Below, one piece after another: positions 1 through 11,272 of a stretch of 64,000 nucleotides of DNA. Below the pieces are notes generated by a model, which saw nothing but the letters and a program-made list of their open reading frames with translations, had not been told where the DNA came from and made no database searches. Origin of the DNA: Siphonodentalium dalli (lineage: Eukaryota > Mollusca > Scaphopoda > Gadilida > Siphonodentaliidae); the NCBI GenBank assembly GCA_032622095.1, contig CP136064.1, positions 276,293,614-276,357,613 on the forward strand, read 5' to 3'. Positions within the stretch are counted from its first letter, which is position 1. Each line of letters starts with the position of its first letter. The translations under genes were made by a program, and so were the position numbers.

Positions 1-121
1 GAATCTTTTTGGGATTTACAGCTGGGAGTTACCGTTAAAATCTCGAGATTAACGGGGTCTTTACGTGGTGTTATATGATGCTGACAAGTTAATTTAATGA
101 CAAAATTACGATTAGCCAATT

Positions 122-208
122 CGGCTGGTTAAACAACACATGTGGCGGCCCTCGTCCGGAGTTTTACCGGCCTCCCGATCGGCCAGTCCGCCTCTGCCCC
201 CCCCCCCC
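122..208. repeat. Dispersed repeat fragment (copy 1)
   Basis: The stretch starting GGCTGGTTAAACAACACATG and containing CGATCGGCCAGTCCGCCTCT recurs at 530-765, where the two parts are separated by extra sequence. It ends in a poly-C run. The family is not recognised; the repetition is seen directly. Confidence 0.6.
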
Positions 209-298
209 CGAACGTCACATTATACTCACATGGGGAACCTGCAAACTTCCCAATTTAGGTAATTTCTGTCTTTCCTCGCCGGTTTTCCGCTTCTCGGG

Positions 299-350
<52 letters not shown>
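299..350. repeat. (AT)n microsatellite
   Basis: About 50 bases of uninterrupted AT dinucleotide. Its length is likely to vary between individuals. Confidence 0.97.
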
Positions 351-353
<3 letters not shown>

Positions 354-529
354 CAATACACATTATCCGAAGTAAAACATTTTACATGTGGAATAATTTC
401 CGAATCAATATATTCTTGTTTAGTGACCGTTCCAAATATGGTTACAATCGGGACAATCTCAGACGCCATCGTAAAATGGAATTCACTTCATCAATTTATG
501 TGAGAAGAGTGCCATCTTATTGGATACAC

Positions 530-765
530 GGCTGGTTAAACAACACATGTGGCGGCCCACGTCGGTTTCACTTGCGGACCAAGTTGTGGTTGGGCGGCCC
601 AACAGTTGTGGTTGGGCGGCCCAACCACATATACCCCCCTCCCCAACCGTAAATAAAACCCTCGGATTGTCGCTTGATATAAAATCACGTGGAATCAGAA
701 TTTTTCCGGCCTCCGGCCCATCGGGAAATTTCCCAGTCTCTCGATCGGCCAGTCCGCCTCTGGTT
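530..765. repeat. Dispersed repeat fragment (copy 2) with internal duplication
   Basis: Second, longer copy of the 122-208 repeat. It contains a 22-bp unit (GTTGTGGTTGGGCGGCCCAA) twice in tandem near 582-626. Apparent ORFs on both strands here follow the repeat and look non-coding. Confidence 0.55.
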
Positions 766-780
766 ATAATCACGGATAAA

Positions 781-1700
781 TTTATAAATTTGCCGAAAAT
801 ATAAATCTCAATATATTATTATTTGAGAAAAAAAAAGTTATTTGAATATAGTCAATTTTAACACTGAATGTATGCATGAATATCAAAATTAGGGTGAAGA
901 AAGATGGCAGCATAATGTTCAACGCAGTCATTGGCCGGCTTAGTCGCCGATTGATCGAAAATATCCGCTAATAATTATTTGATTGACAGCTGTGGACAGG
1001 TCCAATGTGACAACATCGCCACAAAATGGACAAAATTTTGCAGGCAACTATATGTATTTGCCCGAAACGACGAAGGGATGGGTCATTATTAACGTTGCGC
1101 TTCCAGTCGAGTTTCAAGTTTGTTATTAGCTTCAGTTTTGAATATATAATCGTTAGGGTGCGGTACGTTCATACACGGTTACGTTTGCACGCTATTATTT
1201 GCGGGCATTTAGTCATAGCAAATAATATGGTGCCCGTATAAGTACGGCGGCATGCAAACACAATGCAGCTTTCTAAAGCTAACGCCATGAGGAAGTAAAA
1301 TGTACTGTAGATCAATATGTAACGGTGCTATTCTAACATTTGCCTTCAAATACCTGCAAGCACGATGAGTTCTTGCGAAATATATAATTGCATGCAATTG
1401 ACAGGAAATTCTTGGTAACATGGCTACATGTGGAACTGACGGGTTTTTACTTCATAGTTAGTCGTGGTACAGATTAATTTATATGCAGGTGTCCGTGTTT
1501 ATTCTGGCACCATATGATTTTCTTCATATATAGAAATGCATGCAAAAGGTACCGGCAGAGTTACGAGTGTGTGCACGTACCCTAAAAGGTGGTCAATCTC
1601 TTCCCGGCAAGTGGTATAATATATTCCGGGGTATAAATATACAATAGGGAAATCTTCCGTGTGGGATATGTGTTCAGTTCTAGCCAGTGGGCGATTAGAT
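781..1700. other. No supported feature
   Basis: Short ORFs under 75 codons with no recognisable protein signature. No RNA gene or structured repeat was seen. Confidence 0.6.
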
Positions 1701-1706
1701 GCCAAT

Positions 1707-1850
1707 GTAATCGATTACGATTACAATTACTTTTGATTTACATGATTACGATTATTGAATACATTTTTTTCAAATGAAATTGATTACGATTACAATTACT
1801 TTAGTAAAATGTAACTGATTACTTTTCGATTACATCTGATTACAATTTTT
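1707..1850. repeat. AT-rich repeats of the GATTACGATTACAATTAC type
   Basis: The word GATTACGATTACAATTACT occurs at about 1717 and 1783, with shorter variants (ACTGATTACTTTTCGATTAC) between and after. Clusters of such words are common near the ends of hAT-type DNA transposons. No partner end or target duplication was found, so this is only a possible transposon end. Confidence 0.4.
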
Positions 1851-2364
1851 AGTTTCCAACCATTTTGATCCCATAGCAATAAATAATGAAATAAATAAAA
1901 TTAAAATATCAAATGTTATTTAATAACAAACAAAAACTATATAATACGTAAACAAGGAACGGCTGAACAATTAAAACAACCAAGCAATAAGCACACAATC
2001 TTTCTAAATAAATTTGTGATGTTTTGTCATGCATGGAGTTGTGCACCAACATGTTGGGAATAGACCATGTTTTATGTGTATTTATTTAATTTGATTAAAT
2101 ATAGTTTTCATTTCGCTCGAACCAACCAAAATATCATCGAGTGAAATGTTAATACGCTCGTATATGCTTAGCTCCTAATTTGTATACAAAGCATTTATAT
2201 AAATAACCAAAATTGCACAAGTAAGCCCAAACTAGAGTTAAAACGAACTTAATTACAAACTATATACCGGTACATGGACTGGCTAAATCGACTCGCACTC
2301 ACTTTATCGTTCATACTGCCTCAAGGTGAAATGACATTTGTGTACAAAATGAAAATTAAACATG

Positions 2365-2462
2365 TGTCCACAAGACACCATAAACACCCCCCCCCCCGAT
2401 CCAAATTTAGTTGACCGCAGTCAATTTTGGATCGGGCGGGGTTTGTGGTGACTCTTTAATGC
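2365..2462. repeat. Imperfect hairpin with poly-C/poly-G arms
   Basis: ACACCATAAACACCCCCC...GATCCAAATT is mirrored by AATTTTGGATCGGGCGGGGTTTGTGGTG. The spacer is about 16 bp. It resembles a short palindromic MITE remnant. Confidence 0.5.
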
Positions 2463-2649
2463 GTCTTGGGGGGGGGGCAACTTACAGCACCCTTTGTTTG
2501 ACCTTAATATATAAAGGAACCGAGAAATGGCATGAGTCACCTATGTAAACCCTTCTGCATGGGCGGCGGCCATGTTCGAATAAGGAATGGAAGTAACGTG
2601 GTTCGTATAAGGTTAATACAAGCTGAAAAATGCGACTTTAAATAAAAAA

Positions 2650-2712
2650 AAGTGGCGGCCATTTTGAAAAAAGTTGCGGCCATATTGAAAAAAAGTGGCA
2701 GCCATTTTGAAT
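2650..2712. repeat. Three-copy 21-22-bp tandem repeat
   Basis: GTGGCGGCCATTTTGAAAAA and two variants follow head to tail at 2652, 2673 and 2695. Related GCCATCTTGGATTTTAC words occur near 33850 and 34010. Confidence 0.7.
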
Positions 2713-2719
2713 CAGTCGA

Positions 2720-3800
2720 CCATTATGATTGGTTTGTTGGGGAAAAAAATAATAAAGTGAACGATTCTGTTACTACTGTTGACACATATTTATATATAAG
2801 AAGGCAGTGTAACTCACCTTAATTGATCATAAGTGGTGTAAATTCAACATAATTGATATTTTGTTGGGCTCACTTGGTTATTTTCACGTATACTTCCAGA
2901 TAATATTCATCGTATTTCCCGGACAGAACCGATTACACTGGGAGAGAACCGACTCCATCGGGAGAGAACCGATCGAGATATCACAATTCGCAGTTTTCGT
3001 CGTTGTTATTACTCGCACAATAGGATTTCCATTATGTTTACGTTGTCTGTGACCATAGATTATTAGGGGAATGGAAAAGCTAATCGAATTATCACCTAGG
3101 TGGATCGACTGTCAAAAACTCGCGAAAATGTATAATTTGGATCATCAGGAACCGTCACAAATCAGACAAGAACCATCACAAATCGGCGATAGAACGATTT
3201 CCGATGTAACAGTTCCTACAGTGAAGGAAACGACGACATTAGATGGCGAAACTACAACATCTTGACTGTTTTTTTTAAATCATTAAATTCAACCTCCACA
3301 AATAGATATCGAACTGTGCATGTCCGATAGCTAGGTTTGGAGTTTGGTAAGATCCCCGGGAAGATTTGAAAGGGCTGTAAGCCCTTTCCTACAACCCACG
3401 TGTGTATGCCATAATGCCGCCGAAGAGCGTTTGTTGGGTTTGGATTTGTGAGTGTTTGATAGTAAGTGAACGTTTGCCTGTTGTGTATGGGTTACATGCC
3501 ACCGTAGCAAGAAGCAAAGCCCCACCCCCCTATTCCACAACAGGACTTACCTTGTTATAATTAGAGTTGTGCGTGTTTATCTTTGTTGATAACGTTTTAT
3601 GTAGTGACTTGTTGTAAACTAGTGTCCTGGTTAGTGCTTGCATGTACTCCATTGTCTTAGTCTGTTGTATTCAGGGCTTATACTACGGGCTCAACGCTAG
3701 GAAGAGGGTGTGATGCCAACCGGTTGACATAAGATCGGTCGGGGCTCCTCATGTCCGATGCCATCTGTTGGATAATTATATATTATTGTCACTCTAGCAT
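2720..3800. other. No supported gene
   Basis: Contains 60-70-codon ORFs without recognisable domains (2861-3052, 3071-3265 and 3331-3540 on the minus strand). GTTTGGAGTTTGG...CCCGGGAAGATTTGAA at about 3338 has an inverted relative near 11622-11657, suggesting an old dispersed repeat. Confidence 0.5.
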
Positions 3801-3807
3801 AAAGGCG

Positions 3808-3979
3808 CACCATGTAATACCTGTCAGTCACCATGTAACGCCTGTCAGTCACCATGTAATACATGTCTGTCACCATGTAACACATGTCAGTCACCATGTA
3901 ACACCTGTCAGTCACCATGTAACACATGTCAGTCACCATGCAACGCCTGTCAGTCACCATGTAATACATGTCTGTCACC
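3808..3979. repeat. 21-bp minisatellite, about 8 copies
   Basis: Unit CACCATGTAACACCTGTCAG plus T, with copies beginning at 3808, 3829 and so on. The period is a multiple of three, which explains the repetitive [12 protein letters not shown] and [11 protein letters not shown] ORFs on the two strands. It is not a gene. Confidence 0.95.
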
Positions 3980-4639
3980 ATTAACAGTTGGCCGCCTGAC
4001 ATCTCCCAGAGACGAGGCGGAGCAGAGTAGGACATTGTGGTGTGTGCACCATAAGTTAGAACTTTCACCTCAAATATAGGTTGAAATTTGTATCATTATT
4101 TTGTTATACAACACGTAACAAGCGGGTTATTTAGACCAATAGTAGCACTTGTTCTACGTGTGGGGTCAAACTTTGGTCTGAAATGGCCTTCGGTTGTAAA
4201 TTTGCCAATCTTAGGGTGTCAGGTTGAAATTTCTAACCCAATGGTGGGAGGCTGTAAATGGAATTTCGAGAGAGCAGTTAGTCACGTCCCTGTGTCCGCA
4301 GGAAAATATATGGTTAATACTATGACCTTTTGTAATAACTACCTGATATATAACAAGTATGATATTTAATGTTATACAATGAATCATGCCACATTCAGAC
4401 CTACATGTAAGTTCCGTCGGATACAGGCACAGCTATGAGTAGAAAGATGATCAGAAAGGAGGAGGTTTTCTGCGCGGCATCGTTACAGTTAGCATAATTA
4501 TGTACCAAATACTGAAAACACTAACGGGAACATTTTGATCAAAGTTGGTGGGTGTTACACACACAATTTCCCTCCCCCATCCACAGGGACGTGGCTAGAT
4601 GATATCCGCTGGGGTGTCCACCTTGTAGTTTTCAACTGC

Positions 4640-5010
4640 ACCCCATCAGCCCGTCCCCCATTTGCTTTTTTGATTCCCCCCACCTACTGTTCCATGACTA
4701 TTCTGAATGGATCAGCATGCTTGTGACCACCAGTCTTGGGTTAGGAACGGAATCCATGAGAAAATTTTTATATTTATTTAATTTTTGAAGTTTGAAATTT
4801 TAACATGAAATTTGCAAAATCCTCAATCTCGACTGGCCTCAAGTTTTCCATGTGTTGGAAATTTCCAACCTGACACCGTCCTAAGTTTGGAAAATTAAAA
4901 ATTGTGACAAAAAGTAGGAAAATATGCAAATGTTGGTCTAAACAACAAATTCCCCACTAATAAATTGTTGGGAAATCAAACTACAAAAACAGTTTCAACA
5001 TATTGTTGGT
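4640..5010 (+). repeat. Dispersed repeat family D (copy 1)
   Basis: Shares ordered blocks with 17920-18400 and, more weakly, 20000-20290: CTGAATGGATCAG, a Cys-free non-coding segment with TTTCCAACCTGACA, then ATGCAAATGTTGGTCTAAA and ACAAATTCCCCA. It is an old non-coding interspersed repeat of unknown class. Confidence 0.6.
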
Positions 5011-6270
5011 GTGAACTTTTACGCCCCTTTAGCACGCAAGACGACAAAACCAGATCGCCTTCAAAAAACACAATTGGGTCATCGAGTCTCAATCAAACCG
5101 ACCTTGATTGTCTCTCAATATCGACGAGGTCCGTGAAAATGGTTTCGGTCGTGGAACAAGATGTGTTGATTGGTGGTCCATGTCACTGCAAACAGTTGCC
5201 GTGGAATTCAGTGGGCATGTGACAACCTGGTATAAATATTGTGTGTTTCCCTTTATCTTCCTTTTAGATCTTGAATGACCAGCTCGGAAGAACTTACAAA
5301 CCAAGGTACTGTTTTTTAATTCGTATTTAATTATTTGGCCGACAGTTTCAACAGTCTGCAGCCATACATTATTATGTACATAGTATTTGCAAATTAGTAT
5401 TTCTGGACGAAATCATGTCTCCACCATGTGATAACGATGAACTTCGCGAATTGTTGACCATGCTGTTGCGGATTAGGAGAACTCACTTGATATGACCAGA
5501 ACCACATGTGTACCATGAGATTAGACCACTTGAAATTATTTGCTGCATAAATGTGTTTTTTTAGAAGCATAACTAATTTTGTTTTGGATTCACTTACCAT
5601 ATCACATTTTATTTGCTAAATGGGTAATAATTTCTTGGAAAAGCAACTTGATAATTATTTGAAAATTTAGTCCGAGCGCATGTTTACAGTGAATCGGGGA
5701 AACAAACACAAATTCAGTCAAATTTTCAAGGTTAATTTCTTGTTTTTATAGAATTGCCATCTTCAATATTTTTTCCTGCATATTTTACAGATGGCACAAC
5801 TTTGTGTGCAATGAGGGAGGTAAATTGGAAACATTTAAATGGGGAATTCAGATTTAATATTCAAGACAAGTTTACTCAGTATTTAGAAACCGTAAAATAC
5901 TTCATTTCATGTCGGAATGTTTTAGCATATATATATCTAGTGACAACGCGAAGCAGATTTTTCATTATACGTTTTGCATTGTGATGGATGGGAATAGTAT
6001 AAACAATGGTGACCTACTTTTTAATAATGTCCAATAATATCCTACCTGAGATGAAAATCAAAATTCCGCTTCTAATTGTCACTATGAGTAGATAAGTCTT
6101 CAAACTTTCCAGAAAGGTATAATATGGTCACCTGTGTTTTGTAAGGTTTGGTCAATCTTACCAACAATATTAACGCTGAATTCCCCGTACAAATGTTGCC
6201 ACTTTACCTGCTAAACCATTTTCAACCCATATATAATGGAGTCAAAATTAAGGATTATGTTCACTTTTAT
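5010..6270. other. No supported gene
   Basis: Short ORFs only. GTGAATCGGGGAAACAAAC near 5690 resembles GTGAATCGCGGAAACAAAC near 22960, so part of this is probably another diverged repeat. Confidence 0.5.
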
Positions 6271-7008
6271 TAGTAATCAAAGCAACCAAACCCATTTTTG
6301 CAACATTTTAATGAGTGTAATTCATGGTCGATTGTGTTAGAAATACAAAATGTGAAATTTATAGAAGTTTTTAAAATCTATTTTTTCCAACCCGATTCAA
6401 CAAACAAAGTCCATATCTAAGAACAAAATATGGGTACGTGTACTGAACACTCTGAAGAATGCTGAACAATAAAATAATATTCATATTTATCAAGCGTTCT
6501 TGGATAAATTTACTAAGAACCCATTGTTTACTAATGATAGAATATCTTGCCTTACACTGCTTGTCGGGACGTGACAGTTAAGTGTTAATATTTGTGGACA
6601 GTGGTGTTGTGAATCTCTTAACAGAATTGTGTAATCTCCCAATATGGTACCATGTAGCCCAGAAACTTGGTCACCAATCAGGAGTTACTATTCTCGTGGG
6701 TCGTGACCTGCTGATCATAATCCCAGTTGGCTTGAGTGGACATTAACTTGACCCATCAAATTCAATTCCCAAATAGCATTACTGAGCAATGAAATCTAAC
6801 ATGGGTAAATATATCAGTAAATATGAATATATTGTTATTGTTCATCGTTCAAAATATTCAGTAATACAGATTTTGATTTTGTAGAATTTGTTTTCGAAAA
6901 CAATATTTTAAAACCTCTATAAAGTTCACATTTTGTATTTCTAAGATAATCCACCATGTTTTATACTGTTAACATGTGGCATTCATGGGTTTGGTTGCTG
7001 CCATTACA
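6271..7008. mobile_element. MITE-like element with ~115-bp imperfect inverted ends
   Basis: The left arm (about 6271-6385, with AGCAACCAAACCCAT and GAAATACAAAATGTGAA) is the inverted relative of the right arm (about 6895-7008, with ATGGGTTTGGTTGCTGCC and TTCACATTTTGTATTTC). About 500 bp lie between them. No transposase was seen and the target duplication is not clear. It ends 10 bp before the target duplication of the foldback element. Confidence 0.6.
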
Positions 7009-7017
7009 AATAAAAAT

Positions 7018-7026
7018 GATCTCAAT
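7018..7026. repeat. Target-site duplication, left (GATCTCAAT)
   Basis: The 9-bp word GATCTCAAT directly abuts the left end of the foldback element and recurs exactly at 9906-9914 at its right end. Confidence 0.9.
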
Positions 7027-7081
7027 GGGTCCTACTAAAACCCGACCGCACCCGACCGCACCCGACCGCACCCGACCACAC

Positions 7082-9064
7082 CCGACCGGACCGCCCCCAG
7101 GGGTCCGAGCGAGATGGGGTTTGCACTAACGTGTAGAATGGACCCGATTGTACCAAAGTTCCAATCCCCAAGTCGATAGCTCGAGCGGTCACGGCACTGT
7201 TAACCCCTGACTGGCGGCCGTTTCCGCCAGGTACAGGAAATCCAAAAAGGCGCCGACCGCACCTCCCCTGACTGCCTGAACACGGAAATGGACATTATAT
7301 CATGAAGTGAATGCCCATATGCATCCATGGGCGATCGGACAAGTCGCTAGCTGCAGCGGAAGTGAATAAATTAACCCATACGCTGCTGCCGAATTCGCTA
7401 TAAATGTACGCAAAAACGCCGAAATTAACACCCGCCGACCGGACCGCCCCTATGGGACCGAGCGAGATGGGGTTTGCACTAACGTGTAGAATGGAACCGA
7501 ATGTACCAAAGTTCCAATCCCCAAGTCGATAGCTCGAGCGGTCACGGCACTGTTAACCCCTGACTGGCGGCCGTTTCCGCCAGGTACTGGAAATCCAAAA
7601 AGGCGCCGACCGCACCTCCCCTGACTGCCTGACCACGGAAATGGACATTATATCATGAAGTGAATGCCCATATGCATCCATGGGCGATCGGACAAGTCGC
7701 TAGCTGCAGCGGAAGTGAATAAATTAACCCATACGCTGCTGCCGAATTCGCTATAAATGTACGCAAAAACGCCGAAATTAACACCCGCCGACCGGACCGC
7801 CGCTAGGGGACCGAGCGAGATGGGGTTTGCAATAACGTGTAGAATGGACCCGAATGTACCAAAGTTCCAATCCCCAAGTCGATAGCTCGAGCGGTCACGG
7901 CACTGTTAACCCCTGACTGGCGGCCGTTTCCGCCAGGTACAGGAAATCCGAAAAGGCGCCGACCGCACCTCCCCTGACTGCCTGACCACGGAAATTGACA
8001 TTATATCACGAAGAGAATACCCATATGCATACATGGGCGATCGGACAAGTCGCTAGCTGCAGCGGAAGTGAATAAATTAACCCATACGCTGCTGCCGAAT
8101 TCGCTATAAATGTACGCAAAAACGCCGAAATTAACACTCGCCGACCGGACCGCCCCTATGGGACCGAGCGAGATGGGGTTTGCACTAACGTGTAGAATGG
8201 AACCGAATGTACCAAAGTTCCAATCCCCAAGTTGATAGCTCGAGCGGTCACGGCACTGTTAACCCCCGACTGGCGGCCGTTTCCGCCAGGTACAGGAAAT
8301 CCGAAAAGGCGCCGACCGCACCTCCCCTGACTGCCTGACCACGGAAATTGACATTATATCATGACGTGAATACCCATATGCATACATGGGCGATCGGACA
8401 AGTCGCTAGCTGCAGCGGAAGTGAATACATTAACCCATACGCTGCTGCCGAATTCGCTATAAATGTACGCAAAAACGCCGAAATTAACACCCGCCGACCG
8501 GACCGCCCCTAGGGATCCGAGCGAGATGGGGTTTACACTAACGTGTAGAATGGACCCGAATGTACCAAAGTTCCAATCCCCAAGTCGATAGCTCGAGCGG
8601 TCACGGCACTGTTAACCCCTGACTGGCGGCCGTTTCCGCCAGGCACGGGAAATCCAAAAAGGCACCGACCCCACCTCCCCTGACTGCCTGACCACGGAAA
8701 TGGACATTATATAATGAAGTGAATGCCCATATGCATACATGGGCGATCGGACAAGTCGCTAGCTGCAGCGGAAGTGAATAAATTAACCCATACGCTGCTG
8801 CCGAATTCGCTATAAATGTACGCAAAAACGCCGAAATTAACACCCGCCGACCGGACCGCCCCTAGGGGACCGAGCGAGATGGGGTTTGCACTAACGTGTA
8901 GAATGGACCCGAATGTACCAAAGTTCCGATCCCCAAGTCGATAGCTCGAGCGGTCACGGCACTGTTAACCCCTGACTGGCGGCCGTTTCCGCCAGGTACA
9001 GGAAATCCGAAAAGGCGCCGACCGCACCTCCCCTGACTGCCTGACCACGGAAATTGACATTATC
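7082..9064 (+). repeat. Left arm: 353-bp tandem array, five full units plus 218 bp
   Basis: Units start with CCGACCGGACCGCC and include GAGCGAGATGGGGTTTGCAC, a GGCGG/CCGCC mini-hairpin, GCTAGCTGCAGCGG and GCCGAATTCGCTATAAATG. Differences between units are scattered point changes with no indels, so the period stays at exactly 353 bp. Confidence 0.95.
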
Positions 9065-9851
9065 GGAACTTTGGTACATTCGGGTCCATTCTACACGTTA
9101 GTGCAAACCCCATCTCGCTCGGTCCCCTAGGGGCGGTCCGGTCGGCGGGTGTTAATTTCGGCGTTTTTGCGTACATTTATAGCGAATTCGGCAGCAGCGT
9201 ATGGGTTAATTTATTCACTTCCGCTGCAGCTAGCGACTTGTCCGATCGCCCATGTATGCATATGGGCATTCACTTCATTATATAATGTCCATTTCCGTGG
9301 CCAGGCAGTCAGGGGATGTGCGGTCGGCGCCTTTTCGGATTTCCTGTACCTGGCGGAAACGGCCGCCAGTCAGGGGTTAACAGTGCCGTGACCGCTCGAG
9401 CTATCGACTTGGGGATTGGAACTTTGGTATATTCGGTTCCATTCTACACGTTAGTGCAAACCCCATCTCGCTCGGTCCCATAGGGGCGGTGCGGTCGGCG
9501 GGTGTTAATTTCGGCGTTTTTGCGTACATTTATAGCGAATTCGGCAGCAGCGTATGGGTTAATTTATTCACTTCCGCTGCAGCTAGCGACTTGTCCGATC
9601 GCCCATGGATGCATATGGGCATTCACTTCATGATATAATGTCCATTTCCGTGGTCAGGCAGTCAGGGGAGGTGCGGTCGGCGCCTTTTTGGATTTCCTGT
9701 ACCTGGCGGAAACGGCCGCCAGTCAGGGGTTAACAGTGCCGTGACCGCTCGAGCTATCGACTTGGGGATTGGAACTTTGGTACAATCGGGTCCATTCTAC
9801 ACGTTAGTGCAAACCCCATCTCGCTCGGACCCCTGGGGGCGGTCCGGTCGG
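9065..9851 (-). repeat. Right arm: inverted 353-bp units, two full units plus about 80 bp
   Basis: Reverse complement of the left-arm units. The turn occurs abruptly after ACATTAT at 9064. The ORF at 9149-9391 and its mirror at 8601-8843 encode nearly the same 80 residues because both are the same repeat. They are not genes. Confidence 0.93.
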
Positions 9852-9905
9852 GTGCGGTCGCGTGCGGTCGGGTGCGGTCGGGTGCGGTCGGGTTTTAGTA
9901 GGACC

Positions 9906-9914
9906 GATCTCAAT
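9906..9914. repeat. Target-site duplication, right (GATCTCAAT)
   Basis: Exact 9-bp match to 7018-7026. Confidence 0.9.
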
Positions 9915-10470
9915 CCATTACTTGGCTCCATCAAATTCGGGTTGAAAACGGGTTATCAAAGCCCTTAATGGTTTTTAGATTGACACAAACTTGTTTCCAC
10001 GTCAATATCAGTTGACGTCCCCAGACCCTTAAAGAATAGGGGCGCCAGATTGTTTCCTAATAGTAGTGGCTAGGCTATTTTTTAGCCTATGCCAGAGATT
10101 TGCAGAAGACACATAGCATAATCGCGGTTCCCAATGGGTGTACATCACAATATTCACTATTTGAAAACTTCCATCTGAATCTATCTCCCATCGCAGATTA
10201 GGCCATGTAGAAAGAGGTCCCAAGTGGGTGAATTTGGTGATGCTAGCCTGCTATGCGGGATAGCATCACTAAATTTACCCTCTGGGGACCTCATATGACA
10301 GGCACACTAAATTCAGGCTTGGATCGCGCTCCACCAAAGCTACAGTCAAGGGGAAGTAATCGGATTAGGGCCAAACAGCACAGATCAATACATTAACGGA
10401 GAGAAAAATTGTAGTATGTCTGTGTCTGTCTGGCGATATTTGTTGGCCAGTTTATATTCTCTCAACTGAT
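9915..10470. other. Low-copy sequence with one hairpin
   Basis: No gene seen. The only structure is the 10216-10290 hairpin, listed separately. Confidence 0.6.
10216..10290. repeat. Short palindrome (hairpin)
   Basis: AGGTCCCAAGTGGGTGAATT...GATGCTA pairs with TAGCATCAC...AAATTTACCC...GGGACCT. Arms are about 32 bp with a few mismatches and a loop of about 10 bp. Possibly a very small MITE. Confidence 0.6.
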
Positions 10471-10472
10471 TA

Positions 10473-10683
10473 CAGTAATGCCCTAAATAATAGACTCCTT
10501 AACCACAGCAGAATTATGGGTAACTTTTCAGGATTTAGTCAGAAATATGGCTTGTTGCCTTTCATCGGAAATCTATCAATGAGAGCTTCCCGATGAATGG
10601 CAACAAGCCACATTTCCGACTACATCCTGACAAGTTACTCATAATTCTGCTGTGGTTAAAGAGTATTATTTAGGGCATTACTG
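10473..10683. mobile_element. Palindromic MITE with TA target duplication (Tc1/mariner-like)
   Basis: A 211-bp element with ends CAGTAATGCCCTAAATAAT and its complement, flanked on both sides by TA (10471-10472 and 10684-10685). The arms of about 95 bp are nearly fully complementary (TTAACCACAGCAGAATTATG, and GGCTTGTTGCC...CATCGG). TA duplication is characteristic of the Tc1/mariner superfamily; the specific family is not known to me. Confidence 0.75.
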
Positions 10684-10689
10684 TACCAG

Positions 10690-11269
10690 TAACTTCACTT
10701 TGCAATTGGAACGTAGTCCATGATCATGCCCAACTTTGGTTGGGTCTGGTTTAACATTGCCCAATTATATCAAGATAATCCTTGTTAAATCAATAGTCCA
10801 TTGCATTTTTGCTATCTACCAACAAATATAGACCAGTATCTACTTCCATACTGGGATATTTATATTAAAAAATAAGACAATGGCTCCAGCAATTTGTTTC
10901 AATTTTGCACAAAACATCGGCTAAAAAATAACCGACAAAATAGCGTTTTCCCAGGCAATTGCCTCGGTATGCGTTGAGTTCTTGGACATCTGCCTCCCAT
11001 TCAATGTCTCTCTCGTTATTTGAATGGAAATTTACATTTAGAATTGGTCTCTTGAGGAATATATAATCACTATTTTCAAATATGCCAACAGTGATTGAAA
11101 AGAATCGGTCCAGAGGGCCATGGTCACAAGTGTGTATCATATTGTTGTAAATGCATCACTTCAGTCTGCACGCATGCTTTCCTAGAAGCCTAATCCAATC
11201 CGAGGGGTGATCGGTTGCCTGTGTCAGACTGATCGAATCAAGATAATCCCCTTGTTGGCTACCTGCCAT
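10690..11269. other. No supported gene
   Basis: A 91-codon minus-strand ORF at 10865-11140 has no recognisable motif, no signal peptide and no obvious splice sites. Confidence 0.5.
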
Positions 11270-11272
11270 TTA

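Larger units (their letters stand above)
7027..9905. mobile_element. Foldback-type DNA transposon built of 353-bp tandem units
   Basis: A 2,879-bp element with ends (G)GGTCCTACTAAAACCC and its complement, flanked by a 9-bp duplication. Inside each end are ACCCGACCGC decamer repeats. The left side carries units starting at 7082, 7435, 7788, 8141, 8494 and 8847 (exactly 353 bp apart, the sixth partial). After about 9064 the same units run in reverse, with equivalent points at 9145, 9498 and 9851. The outermost left and right units share private variants. Tandem-repeat inverted arms and a 9-bp duplication are the known hallmarks of Drosophila Foldback (MULE-NOF type) elements. No transposase is present, so it is non-autonomous. 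Confidence 0.88.

Noticed and set aside
3697-4068. 123-codon minus-strand ORF with [12 protein letters not shown] repeats
   Set aside because: By-product of the 21-bp minisatellite.
8601-9391. Two 80-codon ORFs encoding almost the same protein on opposite strands
   Set aside because: Both are the same 353-bp foldback unit read in the two arms. Other units do not keep the frame and there is no other coding sign.
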